64,000 bases of DNA from Ancrocorticia sp047501485 (GTDB lineage: Bacteria; Actinomycetota; Actinomycetes; Actinomycetales; Actinomycetaceae): NCBI GenBank assembly GCA_047501485.1, contig JAZDRN010000013.1, positions 1 to 64,000 on the forward strand. The letters are read 5' to 3'. Positions 34,445-43,397 of the stretch are shown here, piece after piece. The first letter of the stretch is position 1. Each line of letters begins with the position of its first letter. Position numbers and translations under genes: made by a program. The notes below the pieces were generated by a model. It ran no database searches. It was not told where the DNA came from and was given only the letters and a program-made list of their open reading frames with translations.

Positions 34445-35611
34445 CTAATCGGAACTCGATTCGCCATACTCGAATGCGTACAGGCTGCGCAGCAGTCCGT
34501 AGCCGTCCTTGGCGGAGATGATCGGAACTGATCGCGGCGCCTCGGAAGGCCCGTTGGGAAGGCTGTTGAGCCCGCCGAGTGCGCCCTGGGAGAGAACCTT
34601 CTCCACCGGGTTCAGTTCGCGGATCGCGATGCCTGCGATGCGCTGGGGATGCTCACGGGCTAGCTCGTTGTATATGTGGGGATCGTGCTGGCCGTCGTCG
34701 CCCACGAGGACCCAGCGAATGTTGGGGAAGGTGATCATAAGGTTTCGCAGTTGCTTGACCTTGTGTTCCTGCCCGGAGCGGAACAGCCCGGTGGGCGTGG
34801 GGCCCCAATCCGTCATGAGGAGGGGACCGATCGGCAGACCGTTGGCGTGGATGAATTCCTGCATCGCGGGGAAGGTGTTCCAGGCTCCCGTCGAGAGATA
34901 GAAGACCGGGGCGTTGGGGTGATCCTTGAGAATCTCTCCATAGAACTCGGCCATTCCGGCCACCTTGGTGCGGGTGTTCGTCCGCAGGACGAACGAGTTC
35001 CATGCCGCGAGCATCATGCGCGGCAGCCAGGTCACGACGATGGTGTCGTCGATGTCCGACACCAGGCCGACACGGGCTTCCGGATCGACGACGACGACGG
35101 GCGCAGTCACCGCTTCGCCCACGCGGGGAGTGATGCGTGCTTCATGCCAGCCCGGTGCGAGTCCGTGATCGTGGATGAGGAGGTTGACGTAACCGTTTGA
35201 ATCCGTATGCGTCTCGACCCTCTTCCCGGCGATCTCGACTGTGACGGGAAGGAACCCCACCTGCGTGGTGAAGAATTGACGCCAGCCGCGCTGGGCCTCG
35301 TGAGCCGTCTGGGTGGCCTTCTCGACCATGTCGTCCACCGCATCGATCCTGGGCCCGCGACTGTCCAGGAGCTGGGAGACCGGACGCCGCGGCAGTACGC
35401 CGTGTGTGCTCTTGGGAAGGAAGGGGAGCGTGAAAGGCCGGTCTCTATCGGGGTCGGCCATGATCGCGCGAGCCATCACATGCAGCTCGGTTACCGATCC
35501 GTAGCCGGTGAAAGGGAAGATCCGAGGCTGCCACCCCTGGGCTCTGCGGCGTACGATGCCGCGCTTGTTGACGGAGTTCTCGATTGCGCGTGCGATGTCT
35601 GCCAATGCCAC
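34445..35611 (-). CDS. App1-type phosphatidate phosphatase-like protein (DUF2183)
   Basis: The C-terminal part has the haloacid-dehalogenase-type catalytic SDIDDTIVVTWLPRM (nucleophile Asp and Asp+2), STGAWNTFPAMQEF, and WVLVGDDGQHDPHIY, which define the App1/DUF2183 family named for yeast phosphatidate phosphatase. The first 190 residues form a beta-rich N-domain with HDHGLAPGWHEARI. The protein is about 388 residues and soluble. The frame runs to 36025, but the upstream part overlaps the gnd gene and is not protein-like; GTG at 35611 is the most likely start, with only a weak ribosome site. A role in lipid phosphate metabolism is inferred from the family. Confidence 0.83.
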   Translation of the reverse strand: MALADIARAIENSVNKRGIVRRRAQGWQPRIFPFTGYGSVTELHVMARAIMADPDRDRPFTLPFLPKSTHGVLPRRPVSQLLDSRGPRIDAVDDMVEKATQTAHEAQRGWRQFFTTQVGFLPVTVEIAGKRVETHTDSNGYVNLLIHDHGLAPGWHEARITPRVGEAVTAPVVVVDPEARVGLVSDIDDTIVVTWLPRMMLAAWNSFVLRTNTRTKVAGMAEFYGEILKDHPNAPVFYLSTGAWNTFPAMQEFIHANGLPIGPLLMTDWGPTPTGLFRSGQEHKVKQLRNLMITFPNIRWVLVGDDGQHDPHIYNELAREHPQRIAGIAIRELNPVEKVLSQGALGGLNSLPNGPSEAPRSVPIISAKDGYGLLRSLYAFEYGESSSD

Positions 35612-35766
35612 GATCTCAACTCTACTAAGAGGGAGGGGGAATGGCACTGCTCGTCGCTGCCGTTCCCCATTCGTGATGCAGTAGCAGGTGGTGGTCGAGG
35701 TCTCCGGAGAATTCGCTGGCGCCCTAGGAGTGCGGTGTCCACGGATGGCCGGTGCCTCGAACATGA

Positions 35767-35812
35767 TCGGGGGTGAATCCCGCCGGACGAGCCGGGCGGA
35801 ATTCACCCCCGA
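35767..35812 (-). terminator. Strong hairpin after gnd
   Basis: CGGGGGTGAAT and ATTCACCCCCG, extended inward by CCCGCC and GGGCGG, form a stem of about 17 pairs starting 23 bp beyond the gnd stop. No T-run follows. The rest of the gap 35612-35834 also holds a weaker GGAATGGCA hairpin and no gene. Confidence 0.75.
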
Positions 35813-35834
35813 GGCATGCGGGAGCGAGGTCGGC

Positions 35835-37292
35835 TCAGTCTTGCTGCTCCTCGCTGCGATCGCCGCTCCACAGCGTATGGAACACGCCCTCACGGTCGGT
35901 GCGATGGTAGGTGTGTGCGCCGAAGAAATCGCGCTGCCCTTGAATGAGGTTGGCGGGCAGCTTCTCGGAGCGCACGCCGTCATAGTAGGAGAGGGAGGAG
36001 GCGAACGCCGGAATCGCGATCCCACTGAGAGCGGAATAGGAGACGATGAGGCGCCAATCCGTGATGGCCTTTGCGATCTCTACCGAGAAGTACTCGTCCG
36101 CGAGAAGCAATGGCAGCTCCGGGTTGCGCTCATAGGCCTCGGTGATGCGGTTGAGGAATGCGGCGCGGATGATGCAGCCACCGCGCCAGATGCGGGCCAT
36201 GGCGCCCAGATCCACGTTCCAGCCGTATTCGTCCGAAGCGGCGCGGATCAGTTCGAATCCTTGCGAGTAGGCGACCATCTTCGAGGCGTACAGCGCCCGG
36301 CGGATGGACTCGATGAAGGATTCCTGATCGTCGATTGCCATGCCTGCCGTGTGCGGTGCCAAGGCCTCCTGGGCGGCCAGACGCTGCGGAACGGAGCCGG
36401 AGAGCGAGCGGGCGAAGGTGGCCTCGGCGATGCCGGTGACGGGAATGCCGAACTCCGCGGCGTTCTGCACCGTCCAGGCGCCCGTGCCCTTCTGGGAGGC
36501 GCGATCCAGGACGATGTCCACGAACGGCTGGTCGGTCTTCGCATCGACGTGCTGAAGCACGTCGGCGGTGATCTCGATGAGGTAGGAGCTGAGTTCTCCC
36601 TTGTTCCACTCCTCGAAGACCTTGCCGATCTCCGGGGCGCTCATGCCCAGGCCCTTGCGCATGAGATCGTAGGCCTCGGCGATGAGCTGCATATCCGCAT
36701 ACTCGATACCGTTGTGGACCATCTTGACGAAGTGGCCGGCGCCGTCGGGACCAACATGGGTACAGCACGGGACGCCGTCGACGTGCGCGGAGATCTTCTC
36801 GAACATCGAACCGAGGCGCTCGTAGGACTCAGGGGTACCGCCGGGCATGATCGAGGGGCCCTTGAGCGCGCCCTCCTCGCCGCCGGAGACGCCCGCACCC
36901 ACGAAATGCAGCCCGCGCCTGCGGATGTCCGCCTCGCGCCGGCGGGTGTCGTGGTAGTTCGCATTGCCGCAGTCGACGATGATGTCCCCCGGCTCCATGA
37001 GGGAGGCGAGCTCCTCGATCACGGCATCGGTGGGGGTGCCGGCCTTGACCATGATGATGGCTACGCGCGGGGTGGACAGGGAATTGACGAAGTCCTCCAT
37101 GGACTCCGAGGGATAGAATTCGCCCTCGCTGCCGTGATCGGCGAAGACCTTTTCCGTTTTGGCAACGCTGCGGTTGTGGATGGCAACCTTGTAGCCCTTG
37201 TGGGCGAAGTTGCGGGCCAAGTTGGAACCCATGACGGCCATGCCGGTAACGCCGATATCTGCGACGCCCTTGGCTGGGGTGGGGATAGACAT
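35835..37292 (-). CDS. gnd: 6-phosphogluconate dehydrogenase, decarboxylating
   Basis: This is a 485-residue enzyme of the oxidative pentose phosphate pathway. It oxidises and decarboxylates 6-phosphogluconate to ribulose 5-phosphate with NADP. Visible features are the nucleotide-binding GVTGMAVMGSNLARNFAHKGY, the conserved FVGAGVSGGEEGALKGPSIMPGG, the catalytic Lys/Asn segment HFVKMVHNGIEYADMQ, and KGTGAWTVQNAAEFGIPVT. Length and motifs fit the long (about 480) form. AAGGAGAG precedes the ATG closely. It is followed on the same strand by a terminator hairpin; pgm lies upstream behind its own terminator, so it is probably monocistronic. Confidence 0.97.
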   Translation of the reverse strand: MSIPTPAKGVADIGVTGMAVMGSNLARNFAHKGYKVAIHNRSVAKTEKVFADHGSEGEFYPSESMEDFVNSLSTPRVAIIMVKAGTPTDAVIEELASLMEPGDIIVDCGNANYHDTRRREADIRRRGLHFVGAGVSGGEEGALKGPSIMPGGTPESYERLGSMFEKISAHVDGVPCCTHVGPDGAGHFVKMVHNGIEYADMQLIAEAYDLMRKGLGMSAPEIGKVFEEWNKGELSSYLIEITADVLQHVDAKTDQPFVDIVLDRASQKGTGAWTVQNAAEFGIPVTGIAEATFARSLSGSVPQRLAAQEALAPHTAGMAIDDQESFIESIRRALYASKMVAYSQGFELIRAASDEYGWNVDLGAMARIWRGGCIIRAAFLNRITEAYERNPELPLLLADEYFSVEIAKAITDWRLIVSYSALSGIAIPAFASSLSYYDGVRSEKLPANLIQGQRDFFGAHTYHRTDREGVFHTLWSGDRSEEQQD

Positions 37293-37461
37293 TCTCTCTC
37301 CTTAGAGTCGGTACAAGTCCATGTTATGCGTCTGGGACCTCGGTCCGCAGTCGTGTCCCGGGAATTCCACAGCTCGGATGTGCCCTCATCGCCTCTGGCC
37401 GCCGGTTTCAGGATCGGCTTCGACTTGCGATTCCTGGTCTCTCCTCCGCGTGACAACAGAC

Positions 37462-37503
37462 GATGCTCGGGGCGATCGCAATTGAGCGAATGCCCCGAGC
37501 ATC
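37462..37503 (-). terminator. Hairpin after pgm
   Basis: GATGCTCGGGGC (37462-37473) and GCCCCGAGCATC (37492-37503) are perfect 12-bp arms with an 18-base loop, 51 bp beyond the pgm stop and well before gnd. Confidence 0.75.
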
Positions 37504-37553
37504 ATGGGATCTGGTGTTCGACTATCCGATGATCGGGCTATCCGAGCCGGTTC

Positions 37554-39230
37554 CTAGCCGTTCAGGGCGTTGGAGACGACGGCCTTGGCCTCCTCCTGGA
37601 CCTGGGCGAGGTGATCGGCCCCCTTGAAGGATTCGCCGTAGATCTTGTAGACATCCTCGGTGCCTGAGGGACGGGCGGCGAACCAGGCGTTCTCCGTCTC
37701 GACTTTCAGGCCGCCGATCTTGGCCCCGTTTCCGGGAGCCGCGACGAGCTTCGCGAGGATGGGCTCACCGGCCAGCTCCGTGGCGGTCACGTCCTCGGGC
37801 GAGAGAGCTCCGAGTTTGGCCTTCTCCTCCTTGCTCGCGGCCGCGTCGATACGGGCATACGCCGAAGCGCCGTACTTGGCGACCTGCTCCTCGTGCAGCT
37901 GCGAGGGAGACTTACCCGTCACCGCGATGATCTCTGCCGCCAGAAGATCCATGATCAGGCCGTCCTTGTCCGTGGTCCAGACAGTCCCGTCCTTACGCAG
38001 GAACGAGGCTCCGGCGGATTCCTCACCGCCGAATCCGAGCGTTCCACCGAGCAGCCCGGGAACGAACCACTTGAAACCAACGGGAACCTCGACAAGCTCG
38101 CGGCCGATGCCGTCAACCACGCGATTGATGAGCGAGGAGGAGACCAGCGTCTTGCCCACGCCGGTTCCGCCGCCCCAGCCAGGACGATGCGTGAACAGGT
38201 ACTCGATGGCAACGGCGAGATAGTGATTCGGATTCATGAGTCCGCCGTCGGGGGTCACGATTCCGTGCCGGTCGGAGTCGGCGTCGTTGCCGGTGGCGAC
38301 GTCGAACGGGGCGTTGCCCTCTGCGTCGGGCGTCATGCGCTCGCGCAGCGAGGCCATGGAGTAGGGAGAGGAGCAGTCCATGCGGATCTTGCCGTCCCAG
38401 TCCAGTGTCATGAACGGCCAGCGCGGGTCCGCCTCGGGGTTCACGACGGTCAGATCGATATCGTACTTCTCAGCGATGGCCCCCCAGTATTCGACGGAGG
38501 CGCCGCCCATGGGATCCGCCCCGATGCGCACTCCCGCCTTGCGAATGGCATCGAAGTCGATCATGTCGGCGAGGGAGTCCACATAGAGCTCACGGAAATC
38601 GAAGCTCTTGACGGACTTGACAGCCTCCTCGTAGGGCACGCGTTCGATGTTCTTCCAGCCAGCGGCGATCAGTTCGTTGGCGCGGGCAGCGATGACGGAG
38701 GTGGCGTCGGTATCCGCCGGGCCTCCCGTGGGCGGGTTGTACTTGAAACCGCCGTCGCGCGGCGGATTGTGGGAGGGCGTGATGACGATGCCATCGGCCA
38801 GCCCTGCCCCCGTCTGACGCAGACCGGACTCGGACCCTGCGCCGTTGGCCACCAGGATCGCAAGGGAGACGGCCGGAGTGGGGGTGTAGGAGCCGCGCGA
38901 ATCGATGCGCACGTCGGCACCGTTCGCCACCAAGACCTCGACGGCGGTCTTTTCGGCGGGGACCGAGAGAGCGTGGGTGTCGCGACCGATGAAGATCGGG
39001 CCGTCATAGCCCTGGGAATTGCGGTACTCGACGATTGCCTGGGTCGTGGCGGCGATGTGCGCCTCGTTGAAGGCGCCGTCGAGCGAGGAACCTCGGTGAC
39101 CCGAGGTGCCGAAAACAACGGCCTGGAGCGAGTTGTTCGGATCCGGTTCGATGTCATAGTAAGCGGAGAGGACCTCATCGACGTCGATGAGATCTTCAGG
39201 AAGTGCAGGAAGTCCAGCGCGTTCGTTCAT
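37554..39230 (-). CDS. pgm: Alpha-D-glucose phosphate-specific phosphoglucomutase
   Basis: This 558-residue enzyme interconverts glucose 1-phosphate and glucose 6-phosphate. The phosphoserine loop reads FGTSGHRGSS, the metal loop DADSDRHG, the sugar loop GFGGEESAG, and the phosphate-binding end FAARPSGTEDVYKIYGESF. The length is right for the bacterial Pgm form of about 545-560 residues. It supplies glucose 1-phosphate for UDP-glucose, the precursor that both polysaccharide loci and the GalE/GalT pathway use. No strong ribosome site is seen before the ATG. It is flanked by hairpins on both sides. Confidence 0.97.
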   Translation of the reverse strand: MNERAGLPALPEDLIDVDEVLSAYYDIEPDPNNSLQAVVFGTSGHRGSSLDGAFNEAHIAATTQAIVEYRNSQGYDGPIFIGRDTHALSVPAEKTAVEVLVANGADVRIDSRGSYTPTPAVSLAILVANGAGSESGLRQTGAGLADGIVITPSHNPPRDGGFKYNPPTGGPADTDATSVIAARANELIAAGWKNIERVPYEEAVKSVKSFDFRELYVDSLADMIDFDAIRKAGVRIGADPMGGASVEYWGAIAEKYDIDLTVVNPEADPRWPFMTLDWDGKIRMDCSSPYSMASLRERMTPDAEGNAPFDVATGNDADSDRHGIVTPDGGLMNPNHYLAVAIEYLFTHRPGWGGGTGVGKTLVSSSLINRVVDGIGRELVEVPVGFKWFVPGLLGGTLGFGGEESAGASFLRKDGTVWTTDKDGLIMDLLAAEIIAVTGKSPSQLHEEQVAKYGASAYARIDAAASKEEKAKLGALSPEDVTATELAGEPILAKLVAAPGNGAKIGGLKVETENAWFAARPSGTEDVYKIYGESFKGADHLAQVQEEAKAVVSNALNG

Positions 39231-39366
39231 GGTTTCGATTGTCCCACGTCACATCTTTTTGTGCAGGCAACTTCTTGCGCAATTCGGATTGGTCTCGCTT
39301 TGTGAACGGTTGGGGAGTCGGGCCGGTGCCCACCTTTTCCGTGGGCTACGAATGGGTATGCACGTA

Positions 39367-39405
39367 CGGGTGGGGCCGGAACCATGCCGGTTCCGGCCCC
39401 ACCCG
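39367..39405 (-). terminator. Perfect 17-bp hairpin after the osmoprotectant operon
   Basis: CGGGTGGGGCCGGAACC (39367-39383) and its exact reverse complement (39389-39405) are separated by ATGCC. It lies 86 bp beyond the substrate-binding protein stop, in the gap before pgm. There is no T-run. Confidence 0.75.
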
Positions 39406-39490
39406 TGAGCGTCGTGCCGCGAGAGCGCTCGATCATCGCTCCGTGCACCGCGATGGCGCAGCGGTGGAGAATCGAGTCAGCACCCGTCTG

Positions 39491-40441
39491 TTACTCGGCG
39501 CTCTCGGAGGACTCGGTATCTTCGGGGGTGTCCCCGCCCTCTGCGGTCAGCGAGTCGACGTACTCCTGGTTATCGGCAACCCACTGCTCGATGATCTCGG
39601 GGTAGTTGTTGGGATCCTCGTTCTCGTTGAGCATCTTGTTCTCGAGGTCCGCGAGCTGCTCGGGAGACATGGTGAAGTTGGATAGCCACTCCGCCACCTC
39701 AGGCTGGTCGTCCTTGAAAGTGGAGGAACCATAGCTGGAAAGGGTCTCCGCTGCGCCCAGCGTGCCCTCCGGATCCTCCAGGTCCTTGACGGGGAACGCC
39801 TCGTAGGCCCAGTGCGGGCTCCACAGGGTGACGACGATGTTCTCGCCGTTGTCAGTGGCCGTCTTCAGCTCTGAGAGCATCGCCGGGGTGGAGGACGTCA
39901 CGAAGTCGAAGTCCTCAAGACCGTAGGTGGGAATGACCTCTTCCTCGGTCAGTGCGGTGAGGCCGGCGCCCGGCTCGATGCCCACGATTCGATTGTTGAA
40001 GAGATCGGCGTTGTCTGCCAACTCATCGATCGAATCGATGGGGGCGTCCTCGTTGACGGCGATGGCAAGCTTGGCATCCTCGTACCAGACACCGAGCTTC
40101 TCGATATCGTCGCCATAGGAGTCGAGGTATTCGGCATGGGTGACGGGCTCCCAGACGTCGAGGAGGGCATCCACATCGCCGGTGCTCAGGGAAAGGAACG
40201 CCGCTCCGGGATCGACGCTCTCCAACGTGACATCGTAGCCCTTCTCCTCCAGGATGTGCTCCCAGAGATGGGATACGGCGATGGCCTCGTCCCAGTTGAA
40301 CATGCCGATGGTGATCTCCTTGGACTCACCGCCGCCGTTCGAGCCGCCGTCGCCACCGGCGTCGTCGTTACCGCAGGCTGACAGAGCCAAGGCTGCGGCG
40401 GCGCCGAACGCAAAGATCTTCGTGGGGGTGCGCTTCTTCAT
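39491..40441 (-). CDS. proX: Glycine betaine/proline ABC transporter substrate-binding lipoprotein
   Basis: This is a lipoprotein of about 316 residues. It starts MKKRTPTKIFAFGAAAALALSACG, where LSAC is the lipobox, followed by a Gly/Asp-rich spacer and an OpuAC-type binding domain (ITIGMFNWDEAIAVSHLWEHILEEKGYDV, VDALLDVWEPVTHAEY, LWSPHWAYEAFPVKDLEDPEG). It should capture glycine betaine or a related osmoprotectant outside the membrane and deliver it to the permease upstream. The C-terminus is acidic. The ATG at 40441 is preceded by GAGAGGAAA. The gap to the permease gene holds two tandem copies of GGTCGAATACGGTCT (40488-40517). Confidence 0.92.
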   Translation of the reverse strand: MKKRTPTKIFAFGAAAALALSACGNDDAGGDGGSNGGGESKEITIGMFNWDEAIAVSHLWEHILEEKGYDVTLESVDPGAAFLSLSTGDVDALLDVWEPVTHAEYLDSYGDDIEKLGVWYEDAKLAIAVNEDAPIDSIDELADNADLFNNRIVGIEPGAGLTALTEEEVIPTYGLEDFDFVTSSTPAMLSELKTATDNGENIVVTLWSPHWAYEAFPVKDLEDPEGTLGAAETLSSYGSSTFKDDQPEVAEWLSNFTMSPEQLADLENKMLNENEDPNNYPEIIEQWVADNQEYVDSLTAEGGDTPEDTESSESAE

Positions 40442-40487
40442 CGTGTTTCCTCTCCGTCTGTGCACAGGCACAGGTGTTTTGGATTTC

Positions 40488-40517
40488 GGTCGAATACGGT
40501 CTGGTCGAATACGGTCT
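40488..40517. repeat. Tandem 15-bp repeat inside the osmoprotectant operon
   Basis: Two exact copies of GGTCGAATACGGTCT lie in the short gap between the permease and binding-protein genes. Confidence 0.85.
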
Positions 40518-40534
40518 GAAGGGGGGCGGGGAGC

Positions 40535-41443
40535 TCAGCCCGCCGCCACGGTCTCGGGCGTATCTTGTACTGTCTCCTGGGTCTCCTGCGTTGTCTTCTT
40601 CTGGGAGGAGCGACGCTTGCGGTGACTACCGAAGCCGCCGGTGATGCGATCCAGGATCATGGCGAGGATGACAACCGAGGTGCCCGCCTCGAACCCAAGG
40701 CCCACATTGACGCGGTTGAGGCTGGTGTAAACCTGATCGCCGAGGCCTCCGGCCCCGACCATGCCGGCGATGACCACCATGGACAGCGAGAGCATGATGA
40801 CCTGGTTGACCCCTGCCATGATGGAGGGCATGGCCAGCGGGAGCTGGATCTGACGTAGCACGCGACGCGGTGAAGCGCCGAAGGCATAGCCGGCTTCCAC
40901 GACTTCCTTGTCCACCCCGCGGATGCCGAGCTCGGTCAGGCGCACACCGGGTGCCAGGGAGAAGAGGATCGTTGCGACCATCCCGGGCGTGACACCGAGG
41001 CGGAAGAGCATGAGCGCAGGAATCAGATACACCATGGCGGGCATGGTCTGCAGGAAGTCGAGGATGGGCCGGATGATCGCCGACGCCGTGTCATTGCGTG
41101 CCGCCAGGATACCGAGCGGGATGGCGATGATCAGGGCGATCGCGCTGGCGAGCAACACGAGAGCGAGGGTCTGCATTGCATAATCCCACTGCGAGAATCC
41201 CACGATGAGGACGAGTCCGATCGCCGAGCCCAACGCGAGCTTCCAGCCCTTGGCCAGGAACGCCAGAATGGCGATGACGACGATGACCGCCCAGAACGGC
41301 GCTGACGTCAGCGCGTCCTCCAAACCGTCGTAGGCGCCCTGCAGGACCTTGCGGATGAAGGTGAAGAGCCAACCGAGCGTGCGAATCAGCCAGTCGATGC
41401 CATCTTCGACCCAATTGCCAAAGGGGATACGAAAACCGCTCAT
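40535..41443 (-). CDS. proW: Glycine betaine/proline ABC transporter permease
   Basis: This is a 302-residue membrane protein with about six helices. Its binding-protein-dependent transport signature reads EAGYAFGASPRRVLRQIQLPLAMPSIMAGVNQ, the EAA loop that contacts the ATPase. The start overlaps the ATPase stop by 4 bp, so the two are coupled. The C-terminus is a Gln/Thr/Glu-rich tail. It belongs to the ProW/OpuAB branch. Confidence 0.94.
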   Translation of the reverse strand: MSGFRIPFGNWVEDGIDWLIRTLGWLFTFIRKVLQGAYDGLEDALTSAPFWAVIVVIAILAFLAKGWKLALGSAIGLVLIVGFSQWDYAMQTLALVLLASAIALIIAIPLGILAARNDTASAIIRPILDFLQTMPAMVYLIPALMLFRLGVTPGMVATILFSLAPGVRLTELGIRGVDKEVVEAGYAFGASPRRVLRQIQLPLAMPSIMAGVNQVIMLSLSMVVIAGMVGAGGLGDQVYTSLNRVNVGLGFEAGTSVVILAMILDRITGGFGSHRKRRSSQKKTTQETQETVQDTPETVAAG

Positions 41444-42753
41444 GCGCGGACCTCCTCGTCGTTGCTGGCCGTGCCATTCAAGGTAGCGTCAATGATCTCC
41501 ATAGGAACCATCGGGATCGGGCGCAACGTGGTATCGGTGTTGGCCGGGGCGTTCGCCAGTGCAGCCAGCAGGGTGATCCGGGGGACCACGCCAAGGAGCC
41601 TGTCGTCGTCGTCCACGACCGCGATGGGGAGCGGGCTTTCGATCGTCAGCTCGAAGAGCTCGGAGATGTACTGGTCGGGGTGCACCTTCGAGGGCAGGGG
41701 CCGGATGATCGGCTCCAGATCCGAATGCCCGGCGCGAACGTGGGACAGAACCTCGGTGTCGCGGACGTATCCGACGACGCGGCGTGCCGACGTCGTGACG
41801 AAAACCGTCGGCGTCTGCAGGTCGCGCATGATACGCAGCGCGGTGCGCGGACCGGCTGCAACGCGCACTACGGCGCGCGGAGGCTCCATCACGTCGTTGG
41901 CGGTCAGAACCTTCGCGCGATCGACGTCCTGGACGAACTTGGCGACGTAATCGTTGGCGGGATCGGTCAGGATATCGTTCGGTGTGCCCACCTGAACGAC
42001 GCGTCCATCGCGCATCACCGCGATGCGATCACCGAGGAACATCGCCTCGTTGAGATCATGGGTGATGAAGACGATGGTCTTGCCGAGCTCTTCCTGCAGC
42101 TCGTGGAGCAGCTCCTGCATCTCGCGGCGGATGAGCGGGTCGAGGGCGGAGAACGCCTCGTCCATGAGCAGGATCTCGGTGTTGGCGGCGAATGCTCGGG
42201 CCAGGCCGACGCGCTGCTGCATTCCGCCGGAGAGCTCACTGGGGAGACTGTCCTCCCAGCCGGTGAGGCCGACGCGCTGCAGCCACGACCGTGCCTGCTC
42301 CAGTCGTTCCTCCTTGGCAACGCCTTGAATCTCGAGGCCGTAGGCGACGTTCTCCAAGACGGTGCGGTGCGGGAGCAAGGCAAAGTGCTGGAAGACCATG
42401 GACATCTTCTCGCGGCGCAGTTCGCGAAGCTTGTCTCCCTGCAGGCCGTCGACCTCGGTGCCCCACACCTGGACCGATCCCCGTGTGATGGGGTTCAGTC
42501 CGTTGAGCATGCGGATAAGGGTGGATTTGCCGGAACCCGACAGGCCCATCACCACGAAGATCTCGCCGGGCTTCACGTCGAAGTTGGCGTCGATGACCGC
42601 AGCTGTGCCATATTCTTGCAGTTCATCGCGTGTTTTGCCGCTGTCGAGGCCCTTGAGGACCTCTTTGGGTCTGCGGCCGAAGACTTTATACAGGCCGGAG
42701 ACCGACAGGGCAGATGGACTGCTCGGCTCCACTTCCGATCGGACACTACTCAC
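41440..42753 (-). CDS. proV: Glycine betaine/proline ABC transporter ATP-binding protein with CBS domains
   Basis: Walker A is GLSGSGKST, the signature is LSGGMQQRVGLARAFA, Walker B is ILLMDEAFSALDP, and the switch His is in FITHDLNEAMFLGD. A C-terminal region of about 150 residues forms two CBS-like motifs (PTVFVTTSARRVVGYV and LPIAVVDDDDRLLGVV), which in OpuA sense ionic strength. The N-terminal FGRRPKEVLKGLDSGKTRDEL is typical of ProV/OpuAA. The GTG at 42753 has AAGGAG five bases upstream; the open frame beyond it is not used. It is the first gene of the operon. Confidence 0.95.
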   Translation of the reverse strand: MSSVRSEVEPSSPSALSVSGLYKVFGRRPKEVLKGLDSGKTRDELQEYGTAAVIDANFDVKPGEIFVVMGLSGSGKSTLIRMLNGLNPITRGSVQVWGTEVDGLQGDKLRELRREKMSMVFQHFALLPHRTVLENVAYGLEIQGVAKEERLEQARSWLQRVGLTGWEDSLPSELSGGMQQRVGLARAFAANTEILLMDEAFSALDPLIRREMQELLHELQEELGKTIVFITHDLNEAMFLGDRIAVMRDGRVVQVGTPNDILTDPANDYVAKFVQDVDRAKVLTANDVMEPPRAVVRVAAGPRTALRIMRDLQTPTVFVTTSARRVVGYVRDTEVLSHVRAGHSDLEPIIRPLPSKVHPDQYISELFELTIESPLPIAVVDDDDRLLGVVPRITLLAALANAPANTDTTLRPIPMVPMEIIDATLNGTASNDEEVRA

Positions 42754-43397
42754 ATGTACTCCTTGCAGGTGCAAGCTACTACGTATTGAAGCCCGGGTCT
42801 GAAGGATTGGGACTTTGCCGCCATGGCCAGCCATGGCATATGCGAGCTGGTTGCCCCCACGTCCCATGCGAGCAACCATCGGGGTCGCTACAAGCACCAA
42901 ACAAACCGTACGATCGCCGGTTTCGGCCGCGGAATGTCTCTCTCAAGCCAAAACCGGGCCGGCGAGCGCGGGCCAAGTGTTATCGCGTTAAACGCACGTC
43001 AGAGACAGTAACAATTTTGTGATGAGGACTTCAAGCGTTTCCCTGGCTTTTGTGTAACTAGCCTCAGAATCGAAAATTGGTTTTCTTGCCGTGTAAAAAT
43101 GCAATTTCGTTTTTTGGGGAGAGCAATAATTCCTTATCGTAACGCGGAAAATTCGATGGGTGACGCAAAGTAGAGTATGTCAAGTTCTGCAGTGGTTTAT
43201 ATGGCTTCAATCAGTGTTTTTTCAGTATGTCCACGTATTGGGATGAGAGCGTTCTGAGGGCCTCTTCGAAGCTGTACGCAGGCAACTTAGGGTGTAAGTC
43301 TTCTCTGGAGTGGTTGCGGGACCACTGCGGGAGGGGCCGGTGGATATCCCATCCTGGAAAGGGGGATGATTCGGCTGGGCCGATGGATGCGTCGGGT
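42754..43397. other. 640-bp gap with AT-rich part and possible gene remnant
   Basis: This gap holds the promoter region of the osmoprotectant operon. GCGTT-A-AACGC (42985-42995) is a perfect dyad. Bases 43000-43210 are markedly AT-rich compared with the rest of the window. On the minus strand from about 43390 to 43211 one frame reads like genuine protein (GWDIHRPLPQWSRNHS, then FEEALRTLSSQYVDILKKH), but it lacks a sensible start and overlaps the DUF2079 gene upstream. It may be the tail of a lost gene. Confidence 0.4.

Noticed and set aside
35688..39305. Two long plus-strand frames opposite gnd and pgm
   Set aside because: Both are antisense to complete, well-conserved enzymes.
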